Shown: positions 36,257 through 47,144 of the stretch, one piece after another | Numbering within the stretch: the first letter of the stretch is position 1 | How the letters are laid out: every line of letters begins with the position of its first letter | Assembly (NCBI GenBank): GCA_022828595.1 | Contig: JAKGHH010000007.1 | Location: 34,348,356 to 34,412,355, forward strand | Origin: Nelumbo lutea | Taxonomy: Eukaryota; Streptophyta; Magnoliopsida; Proteales; Nelumbonaceae | Direction: 5' to 3' | DNA length: 64,000 nucleotides | Translations under genes and position numbers: made by a program | Notes under the pieces: model-generated | Databases searched by the model: none | What the model saw: only the letters and a program-made list of their open reading frames with translations | What the model was told of the DNA's origin: nothing

Positions 36257-36992
36257 TAATGGAGGAAGATTTGACCCGACCCCTCGGCCGAGCTCCAAGC
36301 TAAAGAGCCGAGCTCGAGGAGGAACCTACAACCCGAGCTCCGAGCTAAAGAGAGCCGAGCTCCCTCAGGAACCTGCGAACCGAGCTCCGAACTAAAAAAG
36401 TCTCGAGCTCTCCCTTCGAGGTCCTGAGCCTTACAAAGAGCACCAAAGGCAGAAAACCCGAACTACCCACCTAGGGGCAGTTTGGGCCATACTCCTATCC
36501 GAACTCGAGACTTCACATTAAAAGACCACTTCGGCTCCAAATCGCCTAACTGAGCAACGGTACCTAACGCCTTGGAGACCGTACACAAAGGCGGCGCACC
36601 TGACCGATTAGAGGACTGACACATGACAGTCGCCATCCAACGGTCACCTACCACCACCATCCCAAATGAACAGAGGCGGCCCTGGCAACTGGCAGTAGAA
36701 GGTTATGACACCCGAACTGGCAGTTGACAGAAGGAAGCGACCCGATCTGGCAGAGGCATGGAAGTGAGCACACAGGGTGATTATAAAAGGCCAGGGTATG
36801 TGATTCTTGCGCTTTTTGGTCTTAGAATTCCTCATTTCCCTTGCCTTCTGAAAGAGCACTAACTTGAGCTTCGGAGTGTTCCAACCGGGTTCCTCCCCGG
36901 AAGTCTCCATTTTCTTCTTTATTTCAAGCACCTCCGATCTCGTCAAAAGCAAGATAACTGGCAGCTAGGACCGACCGGATTGCTCATCATCA
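36257..36992 (+). repeat. Tat-B 5' LTR
   Basis: It begins TAATGGAGGAAGATTTGACCC (TG changed to TA) and ends CATCATCA. TATAAAAG is at 36782-36789. Three units of about 46 bp beginning CCGAGCTCC lie at 36288, 36333 and 36380. Compared with the 3' copy, a segment between CGACCCC and CCGAGCTCC is missing. Confidence 0.85.
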
Positions 36993-37012
36993 TTTGGCAC
37001 CGTCTGTGGGAA
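36993..37012 (+). promoter_or_regulatory. Tat-B primer-binding site
   Basis: TTTGGCACCGTCTGTGGGAA follows the LTR directly. It is one change away from the Tat-C site TGGCGCCGTCTGTGGGA. Confidence 0.75.
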
Positions 37013-37080
37013 TACTTCAAAAAGCCTCCCCTAACCTTAAACTCTCTCTCTCTCTCTCTCTCAAAGAAACCTTAGCTTCC

Positions 37081-39000
37081 ATGGGTTCTCCCAGCAACAG
37101 TAGGCACAACCTGAATACTGTAGGGGAACACCCCCAGCCCACCACTGTGTGCATAGGACAATTCACCGTCCCCCTATCGATGGATGGAATCCCTAGCCTC
37201 AACGCACAAAACATGGTGGCACCTGTGAATATTCCCCTTCCTCTCCCTGTCGAGACAACCTTTGCCGAACCAACTGTTGTCCCTCTGGCGACTAGCCGAA
37301 ACCAGTTTGATGATTTGATGCAGTGCATGCGGGCAATGCAAGCCCAAATGCAGCAGTTCTAGCAGCATCAACTCCAGCAACACCAAGTACTACACCACAT
37401 CTCTCAATATCACTATCAACAACTGTTCCCCCAACTGCCTCTGAACCAACCACAGCTTCCACCTTGGCACCCCGCTTCGAAGCCGGTTAAGCCCTCCCCT
37501 CAGGGCGGACGCCTTCACTGAGGAGAAGCCTCCCAACCTCACAACCCCTCCAAGAGCTAGGCCTCATCCCCGGGCAGGAGGGAAAGACCAATCACCCCCG
37601 CCTCGCAGTTCGCCGGCGGATCGGGAACCTCCTTGCCAGCCAAGTCAGCACCTCGGCACTCCAAGTTTGAGCTACCGCACATGGAGAACCGATTCGGCGC
37701 CCTAGCGGCGAACTACCAACAATCTGGGCCCATCGAGCTCGGCAATACCAAGGCCAGCAGCTTCAGTACTAGGCCCTCTAAGCAGCAACGAAGACGCCAT
37801 CGAAGTCGCCGAACTACCACCCGCGTCCTGCCCGAGCTCCGAGATAAAGAAGAGACAAGCTCGGACAAGGTAAAAGCTGCTCCTATTCTCTCAGTCCCTT
37901 TCTCCTCTCATCAGAACTCCTTGCAGTCCCCATGCCCAGAGATTTCAAACTCCCCTCTCTAGACAAGTATGATGGTCCTTCGACTCCAACAACCACGTCA
38001 ATGCCTTCTAGTTCCAAATACACCTGGCAAGGGCCAGTGAATCTTGCATGTGCGTGGCCTTCACTACCACCTTTAGGGGGTGGTCCACACCTGGTACAGG
38101 AATCTGGCCCCCAGGTCAATAAGAAACTGGACCCAGTTCATGCAGGTCTTCACCGCGCACTTCGTTACCAGCAAGCGGTGCCCCAGAACTGAGGAGAGCA
38201 TCTTCGAAGTAGTCCAGAGAGAAGGAGAGTCAATCCGGGGCTACATCAAGCGGTTCAATGACGCATGCTTGCAGATACCACGACTGGACCCTGCAGTGTA
38301 GCTCGCAGCAGCCAAGAGAGGAGTGAGGCACAAGGAGTTCAAGTGGCACATGGCAATTAGCCAGCTCGCGACTGTGGCTGAATTCCGCAAACTCGCGGAC
38401 AAATTCATGAGAACAAAGGAGGAGATCAACCAAAGGACCGAAAGTGGGATCAAGAAAAGGAAGAGGGAAGGCGAGCCCTCCAACCCAGATGACAGAAGAA
38501 GGAAAGACCCAGCTCGGGAGACGAAGCCAAGCCAGCTGTTCCGAGCTCCCTTAGCAGCTCGAATGGACTACACACCCTTAAACGTGAAGCGGGGCGAGAT
38601 CTTAATGACGACTAAAGATGCCCCATATATGAAGTGGCCACCTCGTCTGAAGGGAAACCCGAACGAGAGGAATAAAAACTTGTACTACAGTTCCATAGGA
38701 ATCACAGTCATAGCACCGAACATTGTAATAATCTTCGCGACGAGATAGTGGAACTTATCCGTCGCGGATATCTACGAAATTTTGTACAGCACAATAATAA
38801 TAATAATAATAGTAATAAGCTAGGTCAGCAGGGAGAGCACAACAAAGAAGCTCCCGAGTCCAGCAGCCGGCCAGTAGAACTGCAGAAGCAGCCCCCGGAG
38901 GAAAGACCAGTTTGGGGAACAATCCACGTGATCGTTGGAGGATCGATCGTGGCAGGGTGCACCTTGGTAGCAGCTCGCGTATCAACCCGGGAGGCCGCCA
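37081..39000 (+). pseudogene. Tat-B gag
   Basis: The ATG at 37081 (M-G-S-P-S-N-S) matches the M-A-S-S-S-N start of Tat-A and Tat-C. A (CT)n run (37041-37062) precedes it. The N-terminal block ends QFDDLMQCMRAMQAQMQQF, with a stop at 37360-37362. The Gag core restarts at 37932 (RDFKLPSLDKYDG), with TWYRNLAPRSIRNWTQFMQVF at 38086-38150 after a frame change. The knuckle region (38580-38790) reads KWPPRLKGNPNERNKN and RRGYLRNFVQ, again split by a frame change that removes the C-x2-H-x2-H pattern. (AAT)n at 38790-38815 encodes an N-run. Confidence 0.85.
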
Positions 39001-39560
39001 GAGAAGAGCAAAATCCCCCAAAGCGGCCTAGGACGGAAGACCCCATATTCTTCACCGACGACGATGCGCGCAAGGTCCACTACCCCCACGATGATGCATT
39101 TGTCATAAAGATGAAGATCAACGACTTCGAAGTCCGACGGGTACTCATTGACTCCGACAGTTCGGCAGACATTTCTTTAAAGCGGCCTTCGACAAGCTCC
39201 AGCTCCGAGAGAGTGACTTAAAGCCCACAAACACCCCGCTGGTCGGCTTCAGTGGAGAAGAGGTCAGACCTCTGGGAAAGGTCACAATACCTGTGGAAGT
39301 CGGCACGTGGCCTAGCACGGTAAGACTCAATCACGATTTTCTGGTGGTCGTGACCCCCTTCCCCTACAATGCCATAGTAGGTCAGCCGATCACCCACGCT
39401 TTAAAAGCTGTGGTGTCCACTTTCTATTTGGCCATGAAGTTCCCAACGGACTTCGGCATCGGGGTAGTGCGAGGCGATTAGCTCAAGTCCCGCAAGTGCT
39501 ACGTTGTCGTCCTCAAGGGAAAGGCCAAGGTAACCAGTGACCTCGAACTGGACCGACCTA
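39001..39560 (+). pseudogene. Tat-B protease region
   Basis: Upstream HYPHDDAFVIKMKINDFEV is well kept. The active-site motif reads LIDSDSSAD (about 39145-39171): the catalytic-loop glycine of D-S-G is aspartate, which should abolish activity. A frame change follows at about 39178. The rest (39293-39481) reads MEVGTWPSTVRLNHDFLVV and ends at a stop at 39479. Order and motifs match Tat-A and Tat-C. Confidence 0.83.
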
Positions 39561-40390
39561 CGGAACAAAACTAGACCCTATGCTCATAACTCACAAGCTC
39601 AATATTGACCCTATAGTCAGACCCATTAGAGAGAAGAAACGCAACTTAGCCCTAGAACACTGGAGTACGGTCGATGAGGAGGTCGAGAAGCTCCTTGTAG
39701 CAGACTTCATAAGGGAAGTTTATTACCCGAGTTGGGTAGCCAACCCAGTTTTGGTAAAAAAGACAAACGACAAGTGGTGCATGTGCATCGACTACACCAA
39801 CCTGAACCGAGCTTGCCTGAAAGATTGCTTCCCTCTCCCCAGAATTGACTGCCTAGTGGATGCCACCTCGGGACATGAGTTGCTAAGCTTCTTGGATGCC
39901 TACTCGGGCTACAACCAAATTAGGATGGACCAGTCCAACGAGGAAAAAACCACCTTCATAACCGAGTTCGGCCTGTACTACTACAAGGTCATGCCCTTCG
40001 GACTGAAGAATGTTGGGGCGGCCTTCCAAAGACTCGTGAATAAGTTGTTTCAACCTTTAATTGGCACGAAGATAGAATGTTATGTAGACGACATGGTCGT
40101 CAAGACACAATTTTCGCATGAATTAATACAAGACTTACATTTTGTTTCCAAATTCTGTGTCAATTTAGCATGAAACTAAACCCAAACAAGTGTGTCTTCG
40201 GAGTTACCTCGGGTAAGTTCCTAGGGTACATCGTCAACCGGTGCGGCATTGAGGCCAACCCGGACAAGATAGAGGCCATCCTAGATATGAGACCACCTAG
40301 AAATGTAAAAGAGGTTCAGAGGCTAAATGGCAGTATAGCCACTCTAAGTCGCTTCATGTCTAAGACCTGCCCTTCTTCAAGGCAATAAAA
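39561..40390 (+). pseudogene. Tat-B reverse transcriptase
   Basis: The longest intact RT stretch of this element is 39580-40173. It contains KWCMCIDYTNLNRAC, FPLPRIDCLVDATSG, LLSFLDAYSGYNQI, YYYKVMPFGLKN and YVDD (40081-40092). A one-base shift at about 40160 moves the frame to 40170-40388 (LNPNKCVFGVTSGKFLGYIVN), and another follows near 40365. The spacer from protease to RT has lost sequence relative to Tat-C: DRPTEQN runs almost directly into LITHKLNIDP. Confidence 0.88.
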
Positions 40391-41490
40391 GGCAAAGGGT
40401 TCGATCGGAACCCGAACTGCCAACTCGCATTTGACGAGCTCAAGAATTACCTCGCCTGCATCCCGGTGTTGGCCAGGCCCGAAGAGGGCGATGTTTTAGA
40501 ATTGTACCTTTCAGCAAACGACGAAGTGGTCAGTTCGGTACTAATAAAGGAAGCAAATCGGGTCCAATGACCCATCTATTTTGTTAGTAAGATATTGCAG
40601 GGAGCAGAAATGAGATATCCAGAGATAGAAAAACTGGCCTATGAGATGGTCATTGCGGCCCGTAAACTCTGCCCGTATTTCCAAGCTCATACCATCACCA
40701 TCCTCACCGACAAGCCTCTGAGGCAAGTATTACTCAGGCCCAAGGTCTCTAGATGATTGACAAAGTGAGCCATCGAACTCAATGAGTACGACCTCTAGTA
40801 CAAGCCCCAAACCGCCATCAAAGCACAAGCCTTGGCGGATTTCGTTGCAGAATGCACGTTCTGCTCCAAGGACCTTGGCTCGGTTGAGCATAGGGCTCCC
40901 AGTTCGAGTGAGCTCAGTGCTCCTGGATCGGCTGAGTCCGAGCCCCGTGAGGTCGCACCCAGTTCGGTATCTCTCTTGGTTAGGCCAAGCGCAAACTGGG
41001 ATGAAGAGCCCTGGATCCTTTACAAAGATGGCTCCTAAAACCAGCAAGGCAGTGGAGCCGGTGTAGTTCTCCACGGTCCGAGTGGCACGAAATTGGAGTA
41101 CGCACTACGCTTTGAGTTCGCGGCATCCAACAATGAGGCAGAATACGAGGCGTTGATAGGCGGACTAGCCATGGCACAAGAAGTAAAGACAAAACACATA
41201 GTTATCTGCAGCAATTCCCAGCTCGTGGTCAACCAAGTTACAGGGGAATACGAAGCCCGCGAGCCTGCTATGATCGCCTACTTGGCAAAGGTAAAAGAGG
41301 CATTGCTTAGCTTCCAATCACACATCATCAAGCAAATCCCGAGGTCAGAGAACACTGAGGCCAATGCCCTGTCCCGGGTAGCCAACACCAGTGACAACAC
41401 CATGAGAACTGTGTACATAGAGGAGTTACCTCGGCCTAGCATTCTCCAGGGGGCAGTGGAGGTCGCTCCTGTCGCCCAAGCATAACCGAC
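40391..41490 (+). pseudogene. Tat-B RNase H region
   Basis: The connection segment (40391-40740) carries the AFDELKNYL-like and LYLSANDEVVSSVLIKEANR-like blocks with stops (for example near 40568). The RNase H core shows PWILYKDGS (first acid, about 41005-41035), SNNEAEYEALIGGLAMA (second) and ICSNSQLVVNQVTGEYEAR (third catalytic D replaced by N). The IPRSENTEANALS tail ends near 41380. A stop at 41037 and the D-to-N change indicate loss of function. Confidence 0.85.
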
Positions 41491-42715
41491 CTGGATTAAT
41501 CCACTCGCGAGCTTCTTGCTACATGGAACCCTCCCCGGAGAATGCAATGCCACTAGGAGGGTAGAGCATCAGGCAGCCAAGTACGTCATGATAGACGGAC
41601 GGCTGTACTGAAGATCCTACACGCTCCCCTACCTGTGTTGCTTGCGACCTCCCGAAGCCGAGCTCGTACTCTACGATATTCATGAAGGCCTATGTAGCGG
41701 ACACTTAGGGCAGGGCCATCGCTCAGAAGGCACTACGACAGAGGTACTATTGGCCAACAATGAAAGCAGACACCGTAGGGCTAATCAGGAAGTGCAAGAA
41801 GTGCCAGAAGCACGCCAATATTCACCATCATCCCGCCGCCGACCTCAAGGACCTCACCAGCCCATGGCCCTTCACACAATGGGGCATCGACCTACTTGAG
41901 ACATTCTCGCCAGCAACAGGAGGAAGGAAGTTCCTAGTAGTGGCAGTAGACTACTTCACCAAGTGGGTTGAAGCCGAGACTCTCGTAACCATCACAACTC
42001 GAAACGTCCAGAACTTCTTCTGGAAGAACATAATGTGCCGCTTTGGGCTACCTCGGGTGCTGATCTCCGATAACGGAAAGCAGTTCGAAGACATCAAATT
42101 CCAAGAGTGGTGCCAAGGCATGGGGATCCGGAAAAACTTCACGTCGGTTGCGCACCCACAAGCAAACGGTCAGTCAGAAGTCACAAACAGAGCTATCCTC
42201 CGTGGACTAAAAGCCAAGCTAGACCGAGCTAAAGGGTTATGGGTAGACAAGCTGCCCAGTGTCCTATGGGCATACCGAACTACAGAGAAGAACGCCATTG
42301 AAGAAACTCCCTTCAACCTCACCTATGACATGGATGTAGTCATCCCAGCCGAAATCGAGATCCCCTCACTTCGTTTGGATGCATACAATGACAATACTAA
42401 TAACGACGAGCTACGTACCAACCTCGACCTACTTGACGAGGTGGGGGACTCGCATACATCAAGACCGCAGTGTACCAGCAAAGGGTAGCTCGGTACTACA
42501 ACGCCAGATTTAAGAAATGAAACTTTCACGTCGGCGACCTGGTTCTCCGCAAGATCATTGTACCTGAGCCCGAGGTTGGCAAACTCGGGCCAAACTGGGA
42601 AGGACCTTACCGAGTAAAGAGAGCACTCGGGGGAGCATACGAGCTCGAGACCTTGGAAGGTAAACAGATACCCCGGGAATGGAACATCGTCAACTTAAGA
42701 CGATTTTACTTATAA
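41491..42715 (+). pseudogene. Tat-B integrase
   Basis: The best-preserved integrase in the window is the frame 41760-42488. The zinc-binding part reads KCKKCQKHANIHHHP. The catalytic acids sit in VAVDYFTKWVEAE, VLISDNGKQFEDI and ANGQSEVTNRAI. A frameshift near 42450 leads to the C-terminal segment (42480-42715: NARFKK, GPYRVKRALGGAYELETLEGK, WNIVNLRRFYL) which has a stop near 42518. The domain ends just before the hairpin repeats. Confidence 0.88.
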
Positions 42716-42725
42716 GTTAACAAAC

Positions 42726-42830
42726 TGCCGAGCTAGCAAAAACCTCGGCACCCTAAGGCCCAAAATGCCGAGCTAACAAGAACCTCGGCACCAAAAGGGG
42801 TAGAATACCGAGCTAAAGATGACCTCGACA
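42726..42830. repeat. Tat-B hairpin array, three 40 bp units
   Basis: TGCCGAG-11 nt-CTCGGCA occurs at 42726-42750 and 42766-42790, with a worn third copy at 42806-42830. The spacing is exactly 40 bp. It lies between the end of integrase and the end of the antisense gene. Confidence 0.85.
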
Positions 42831-43043
42831 CATCATCGACGAAAGCAATCGGGCGGAGAATAGTTCGGGCACACAACCTTACTATGCTAACTCGCCTCGG
42901 GGCACAAGTCTAGCAGCTCGGGTATAGTCACTTCGGAAAATGGAGAATATTTGCACAACATATTTGAACAAGGAAAAAATACTTCATTGCTAAATGTTTG
43001 CTTTAGAGTGTTTAAAAAAAAAACGAGCTCACAAGCCTAGAGG

Positions 43044-44815
43044 TCAATCTTCCTCGCCTTCAGAAGGGACTTCGACAACACCTGAAGGACCCGCTTCATC
43101 TTCAGAATCCGCATCGTCATCAGCTACAGAAGCCATCTCCTCAGTGGTGCGCGAGGTGGTTATGGTGCTGGTATCGAGGTTGAGGTACGTGTTCCTTATC
43201 ATCCATTGGCTCAACTTGAAACCCTGTCTGTACGAGCCCACCATCATGTCATCAAAGCGTGGCGAGGCGATATAATCCTCAACGGCTTATGCCTTCGCCT
43301 CCTCAATAGCCTGAGAAAAGATCTGCGTCTTCTCCCTAATGTCTTCCTGAAGGTACTCGACCTGGTGCTCCAGGTCCAACTTTAGATCGGCCATATGCCT
43401 CACCACCATTCCTAAGGCCTCTTTGTCTCTTTGAGACCTCGATAGCTTAGCCTCGGCAGCTTCTACCCGTCTCAAGCGTCTCTCCGCCTGGATCGCCAAG
43501 GCGTGGATAGAGGAGTTCACCTGCCAGAACGAGGACAAATCAGCTCAGAAAAAAAAACCACTCCGACTTACCGCCATGGCGTGAGTTGCAGCCCGAGCAC
43601 CTATGAGATTGGTAGGGAGATCGGCCCACTACGCGACCTCCTTAGAAAAAGTGCCAGCCTTGCTTTTTCGGAGAGCGTAGCCCGGCGTCAGCACACTCCC
43701 AATCCCACTGTGGCTCCCTGAGCCCGAAGGTGCAGCCCGGGCATAGGGAGCCCCTGCCGCCTCCTGAACTGAAGGGGGCACCTCGGGCTCCTCAAGAGGC
43801 TCCGTCCTCGGTACCTCGGGCTCTGCCACCTAGGAAGCATTGGCGCGAACTCGCTTAGCAGCTCGCTTCTTCCACTTCATGCCAGCAAACAAGTTCGCAC
43901 CTCGAGTCTTGTTTGCCTCCATAACACCTGCAAAAAGGAGCTCGGCGTCAGAAGATGGGAATAAAAACAGAAACAAAAGTATCTTTATCTGAGTAAGAAA
44001 CCTACCCGAACTCAGATCGGCCTGAATGAGTTTATCCTTCGTCAGATAGGCTTCGCATTTTAGCCCTAGCCGGGCCTAGTCCCGGAGGCACTTCACTGTA
44101 TCTTCATCTAAAACAACACCAGGGTCAGGAGCGGCCAAACCCCACTCAGTAGGAAACGACCACCCCGTAGCACTTTGAACCACGAAGTAGTCCCGCTTCC
44201 ACGCTGGGACCTTGTTTGGGAGATCGTGTAAGAGTTGAAGCTCGGGCGAGGTGACAAGTAGTACGCCCGCCTATGCCTGGGCAGGGGACCCGCTTGTTTC
44301 TTAAGCAGGAGAATAGCGGAAAAAATTTCTAAGTCCAAAGGAAGGCAGTGCTCACAGCAAAGGGAGCTGGTCCTAACAAGGTTGCGGATAGAGTTCGGGT
44401 GAAGCTGACCTATAGTGACGCCGAAGTGGTTCATAACCTCGACGATTAGGGATGGAAGGGAAGGTGCAGCCCGGCAATGAGCTGCTCCGGAATATCACGA
44501 TCTCATCCGGACCATGCTCCCAAGGAAAGTCGCCCAACGGTAAAAAGTAAGTATACTCCCCGGGCAAGTTGTACTGGACGATGAGGGACCAAAGACCTTC
44601 GGACGTCATAGTAGAGGGTCCAAACTTGTCTGGCACCCGACCTCGACGAGAGGTGGATGCCAAACTACCCGAGTGACTCGGCCTACGGGCTCAAACTCGA
44701 GCTCTACCTCGGGCCCCCCCTCGGACTCGCTAAGACCGTCGGAGGCAGCAGCTCAATTCGTAGAACCAGCGTCTGACCCCCGCAGAGGGCTATCCGTGCT
44801 ACTAAAACTAGACAT
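43044..44815 (-). pseudogene. Tat-B antisense gene, three exons, broken
   Basis: On the minus strand exon 1 is 44815-44006, exon 2 is 43927-43572 and exon 3 is 43520-43044. Introns are bounded by GTAGGT/TTTTTGCAG and GTAAGT/TCTGGCAG, the same positions as in Tat-C. The leader M-S-S-F-S-S-T-D-S-P is followed by an in-frame TGA (44755-44753) seen at the same codon in Tat-C. The domain core has FGPSTMTSEGLWSLI, GDFPWEHGPDEIVIF and MNHFGVTIGQLHPNSIRNLV. Exon 3 is a coiled-coil region (RLRRVEAAEAKLSRSQRDKE, then DLEHQVEYLQEDIREKTQ) ending in an acidic tail. At least three indels break exon 1, and exon 3 has a stop at 43287-43289. Function is unknown; the N-terminal part resembles the Transposase_28 family. 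Confidence 0.78.
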
Positions 44816-44952
44816 CGAAAACAAAGAAGACTGAGGACTCACCAGGAAAAACTATTGAACTACGGACGAGTGACGCGAGCTGGCCGGTTTGGACGCGAGC
44901 TCAAGGAACAAACGCTGAAGGATAACAGAGGAAAGTGACTGGGGTCCCCCAC

Positions 44953-44960
44953 TATTTAAA
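44953..44960 (-). promoter_or_regulatory. TATA box of the Tat-B antisense gene
   Basis: The minus strand reads TTTAAATA in the context ACAGTGGCTTTAAATAGTGG, followed by GGGACCCCAGTCACTTTCC. It lies 138 bp upstream of the ATG at 44815. The placement and downstream GGACCCCAGTC match Tat-C. Confidence 0.6.
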
Positions 44961-45374
44961 GCCACTGTACCCGTGCATCAACGGCCAAGATCGAAACCAT
45001 CCAACGGCCCGCAAAGTTAGCTGCGCACTCCCCGACGAAAAGAAACTTTGGCGTGCGCATTCGAAAATTCGAAATTATTTGGCATGCACGTTCAAAAATT
45101 TAAAAATATGAAAATCGTTGACGTGCGTGAGCCACACGCAGCCCGGGACTGACCCCTGGGCGAGCCAAGCCAACCCCGGTTGAGCCGTGAACACAAGCAG
45201 ACTGGATCGCGCATTCCTGATCAAGGCCAAAGTGTACCGAAGCAAATCTACCTGTTGTCCCGTGAACACCCCACGTCGGGTCAAGACCCCGAGCACGGGG
45301 AGTGGGGGACACGTGGAAGCAACCGAGAGTGACCTGGCTGAAACGCCAGCTCGGCACGGCAGTAGGCCCACAAC
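44961..45374 (+). other. Tat-B region between antisense promoter and 3' LTR
   Basis: It is non-coding. It includes the block 45079-45374, which recurs at 47145-47437 and in 60507-60662 plus 62637-62780. The polypurine tract CACGGGGAGTGGGGGA lies at 45295-45310. The 3' LTR should start after it, but the TGATGGAGGAAG start is absent in all three copies. Confidence 0.6.
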
Positions 45375-46091
45375 CCGAGCTCCGAACTAAAGAGTCGAGC
45401 TCGAGGAGGAACCTCCAACCCGAGCTCCGAACTAAAGGGAGTCGAGCTCCCTCAGGATCCTATGAACCGAGCTCCGAACTAAAAAAGTATCGAGCTCTCC
45501 CTTCGAGGTCCTGAACCTTACAAGGAGCACCAAAGGCAAAAAACCCGAACTGCCCACCTAGGGGCAATTCGGGCCATACTCCTATCCGAACTCGAGACTT
45601 CACATTAAAATACCACTTCGGCTCCAAATCGCCTAACTGAGCAACAGTGCGTGACGCCCAGGAGACCGTACACGAAGGCGGCGCACCTGACCGATTAGAG
45701 GACTGACACATGACAGTCGCCATCCAACGACCACCTGCCACCGCCATCCCAAACGAACAGAGGCGGCCCTGGCAACTGGCAGTGGAGGTTATGACACCCA
45801 AACTGGCAGTTGACAGAAGGAACGACCCGATCTGGCAGAGGCATGGAAGTGAGCACACAGGGTGATTATAAAAGGCCCCCATCTCACAAAGAGGGTATGT
45901 GATTCTTGCGTTTTCTGGTCTTAGAATTCCTCATTTCCCTTGCCTTCTGAAAGAGCACTAACTTGAGCTTCGGAGTGTTCCAACCGGGTTCCTCCCCGGA
46001 AGTCTCCATTTTCTTCCTTGTTTCAGGCACCTCCGATCTCGTCAGAAGCGAGGTAACCGGCAGCTAGGACCAACTGGATCGCGCATCATCA
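45375..46091 (+). repeat. Tat-B 3' LTR (start missing)
   Basis: It aligns with 36288-36992 from CCGAGCTCC to CATCATCA. TATAAAAG is at 45867-45874. Sequence between the polypurine tract and 45375 may be the rest of U3. Followed directly by the duplication GAAGT. Confidence 0.8.
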
Positions 46092-46096
46092 GAAGT

Positions 46097-47144
46097 CATT
46101 AATTATTTTGAGTTCCCCTCTCTTTCAAAAAGTTGACTCATCATCATCATCAATGACAACAACTTGATAAAAATAGGTAAATATCATTATTTTTTTTTGT
46201 TTTGGAAAACTGAGTAAGTGAAAAATAAAATGGTTAGCATTGCAAATGAAAAGTTATTTGGATTTTTGCAAAAAAAATTATTGAACATAAAATACCAATT
46301 ACTCAAAAATAAGGTCGTTAATGAAAGAGTAATTACAATTATTCTTTAAGTTTAACAATATTGAATAATTGAAACTTTTATAATTTAACCTTCACTAAAT
46401 GAAATATTTATTGAAGAATAATAATAGTATTAATTATAAGTACTTGTAATACTAATAATAATAATGTAAATAAGTAACACTATTTATATATTTATAAAAT
46501 AATTAATATTAATATAAAATGATTATATCACAATTAATAATTAGCATTATTAAAATACTTATTAATTATCATTATATAATTAACATTCCAAAGCAATAAT
46601 TATCATCACTAGTATTAGTAATAATTAATTACAATTATTGATAATAATAATATAGTTATATTCATTAATATAATATTATTAATTTTAATTACTTATAATC
46701 ATATAATTAATTATTTCATATAAATGCATGAATTATAATTTTTGATAATAATTATAATATAAATAATTACCATTAAATATTTATTTTTAAAATAATTAAT
46801 ATGAGTTAGTATAAATATAAAATGATTATTTCCAAATTATTAATTACCATTATGAAAATATTTATTATTAATTATAATACTTATAATAATATAGTTAATT
46901 ATTTCATATAAATGTATGAATTCTAATTTCTAACAATAATTATAATATAAATAATTACCATTCAATATTTATTTTCAAAATAATTAATATGTGTTAATAT
47001 AAATATAAAATGATTATTTCTGAATTATTAATTACCATTATGAAAATATTTATTAATTATCATTTCGAATTAATAATGAGCAATATTGCCAGTAATAAAT
47101 TATCAGTGATTAAGTATTAGAAGTAATTATTATAAGAAACTATT
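46097..47144 (+). repeat. AT-rich array unit between Tat-B and the first 3'-end fragment
   Basis: It starts CATTAATTATTTTGAGTTCCCCTCTC and AAAAAGTTGACTCATCATC, as in the units at 48160 and 63501. A segment around the TGTGTGTATTGATTTTG word is deleted near 46335. The intact site TATCATCACTAGTATTAG at 46601-46618 is the unoccupied equivalent of the Tat-C target. Confidence 0.85.

Larger units (their letters stand above)
36257..46091 (+). mobile_element. Tat-B: Ty3/gypsy Tat-type element, plus strand, TSD GAAGT
   Basis: The element is flanked by GAAGT at 36252-36256 and 46092-46096. The order on the plus strand is 5' LTR, primer-binding site, gag, PR, RT, RNase H, INT, hairpin repeats, antisense gene, polypurine tract, 3' LTR. 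Internal stops and frameshifts affect every domain. Both LTRs lack part of their first segment, but different parts. It is inserted in the AT-rich array; the equivalent unoccupied site is at about 32232-32275. Confidence 0.9.
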
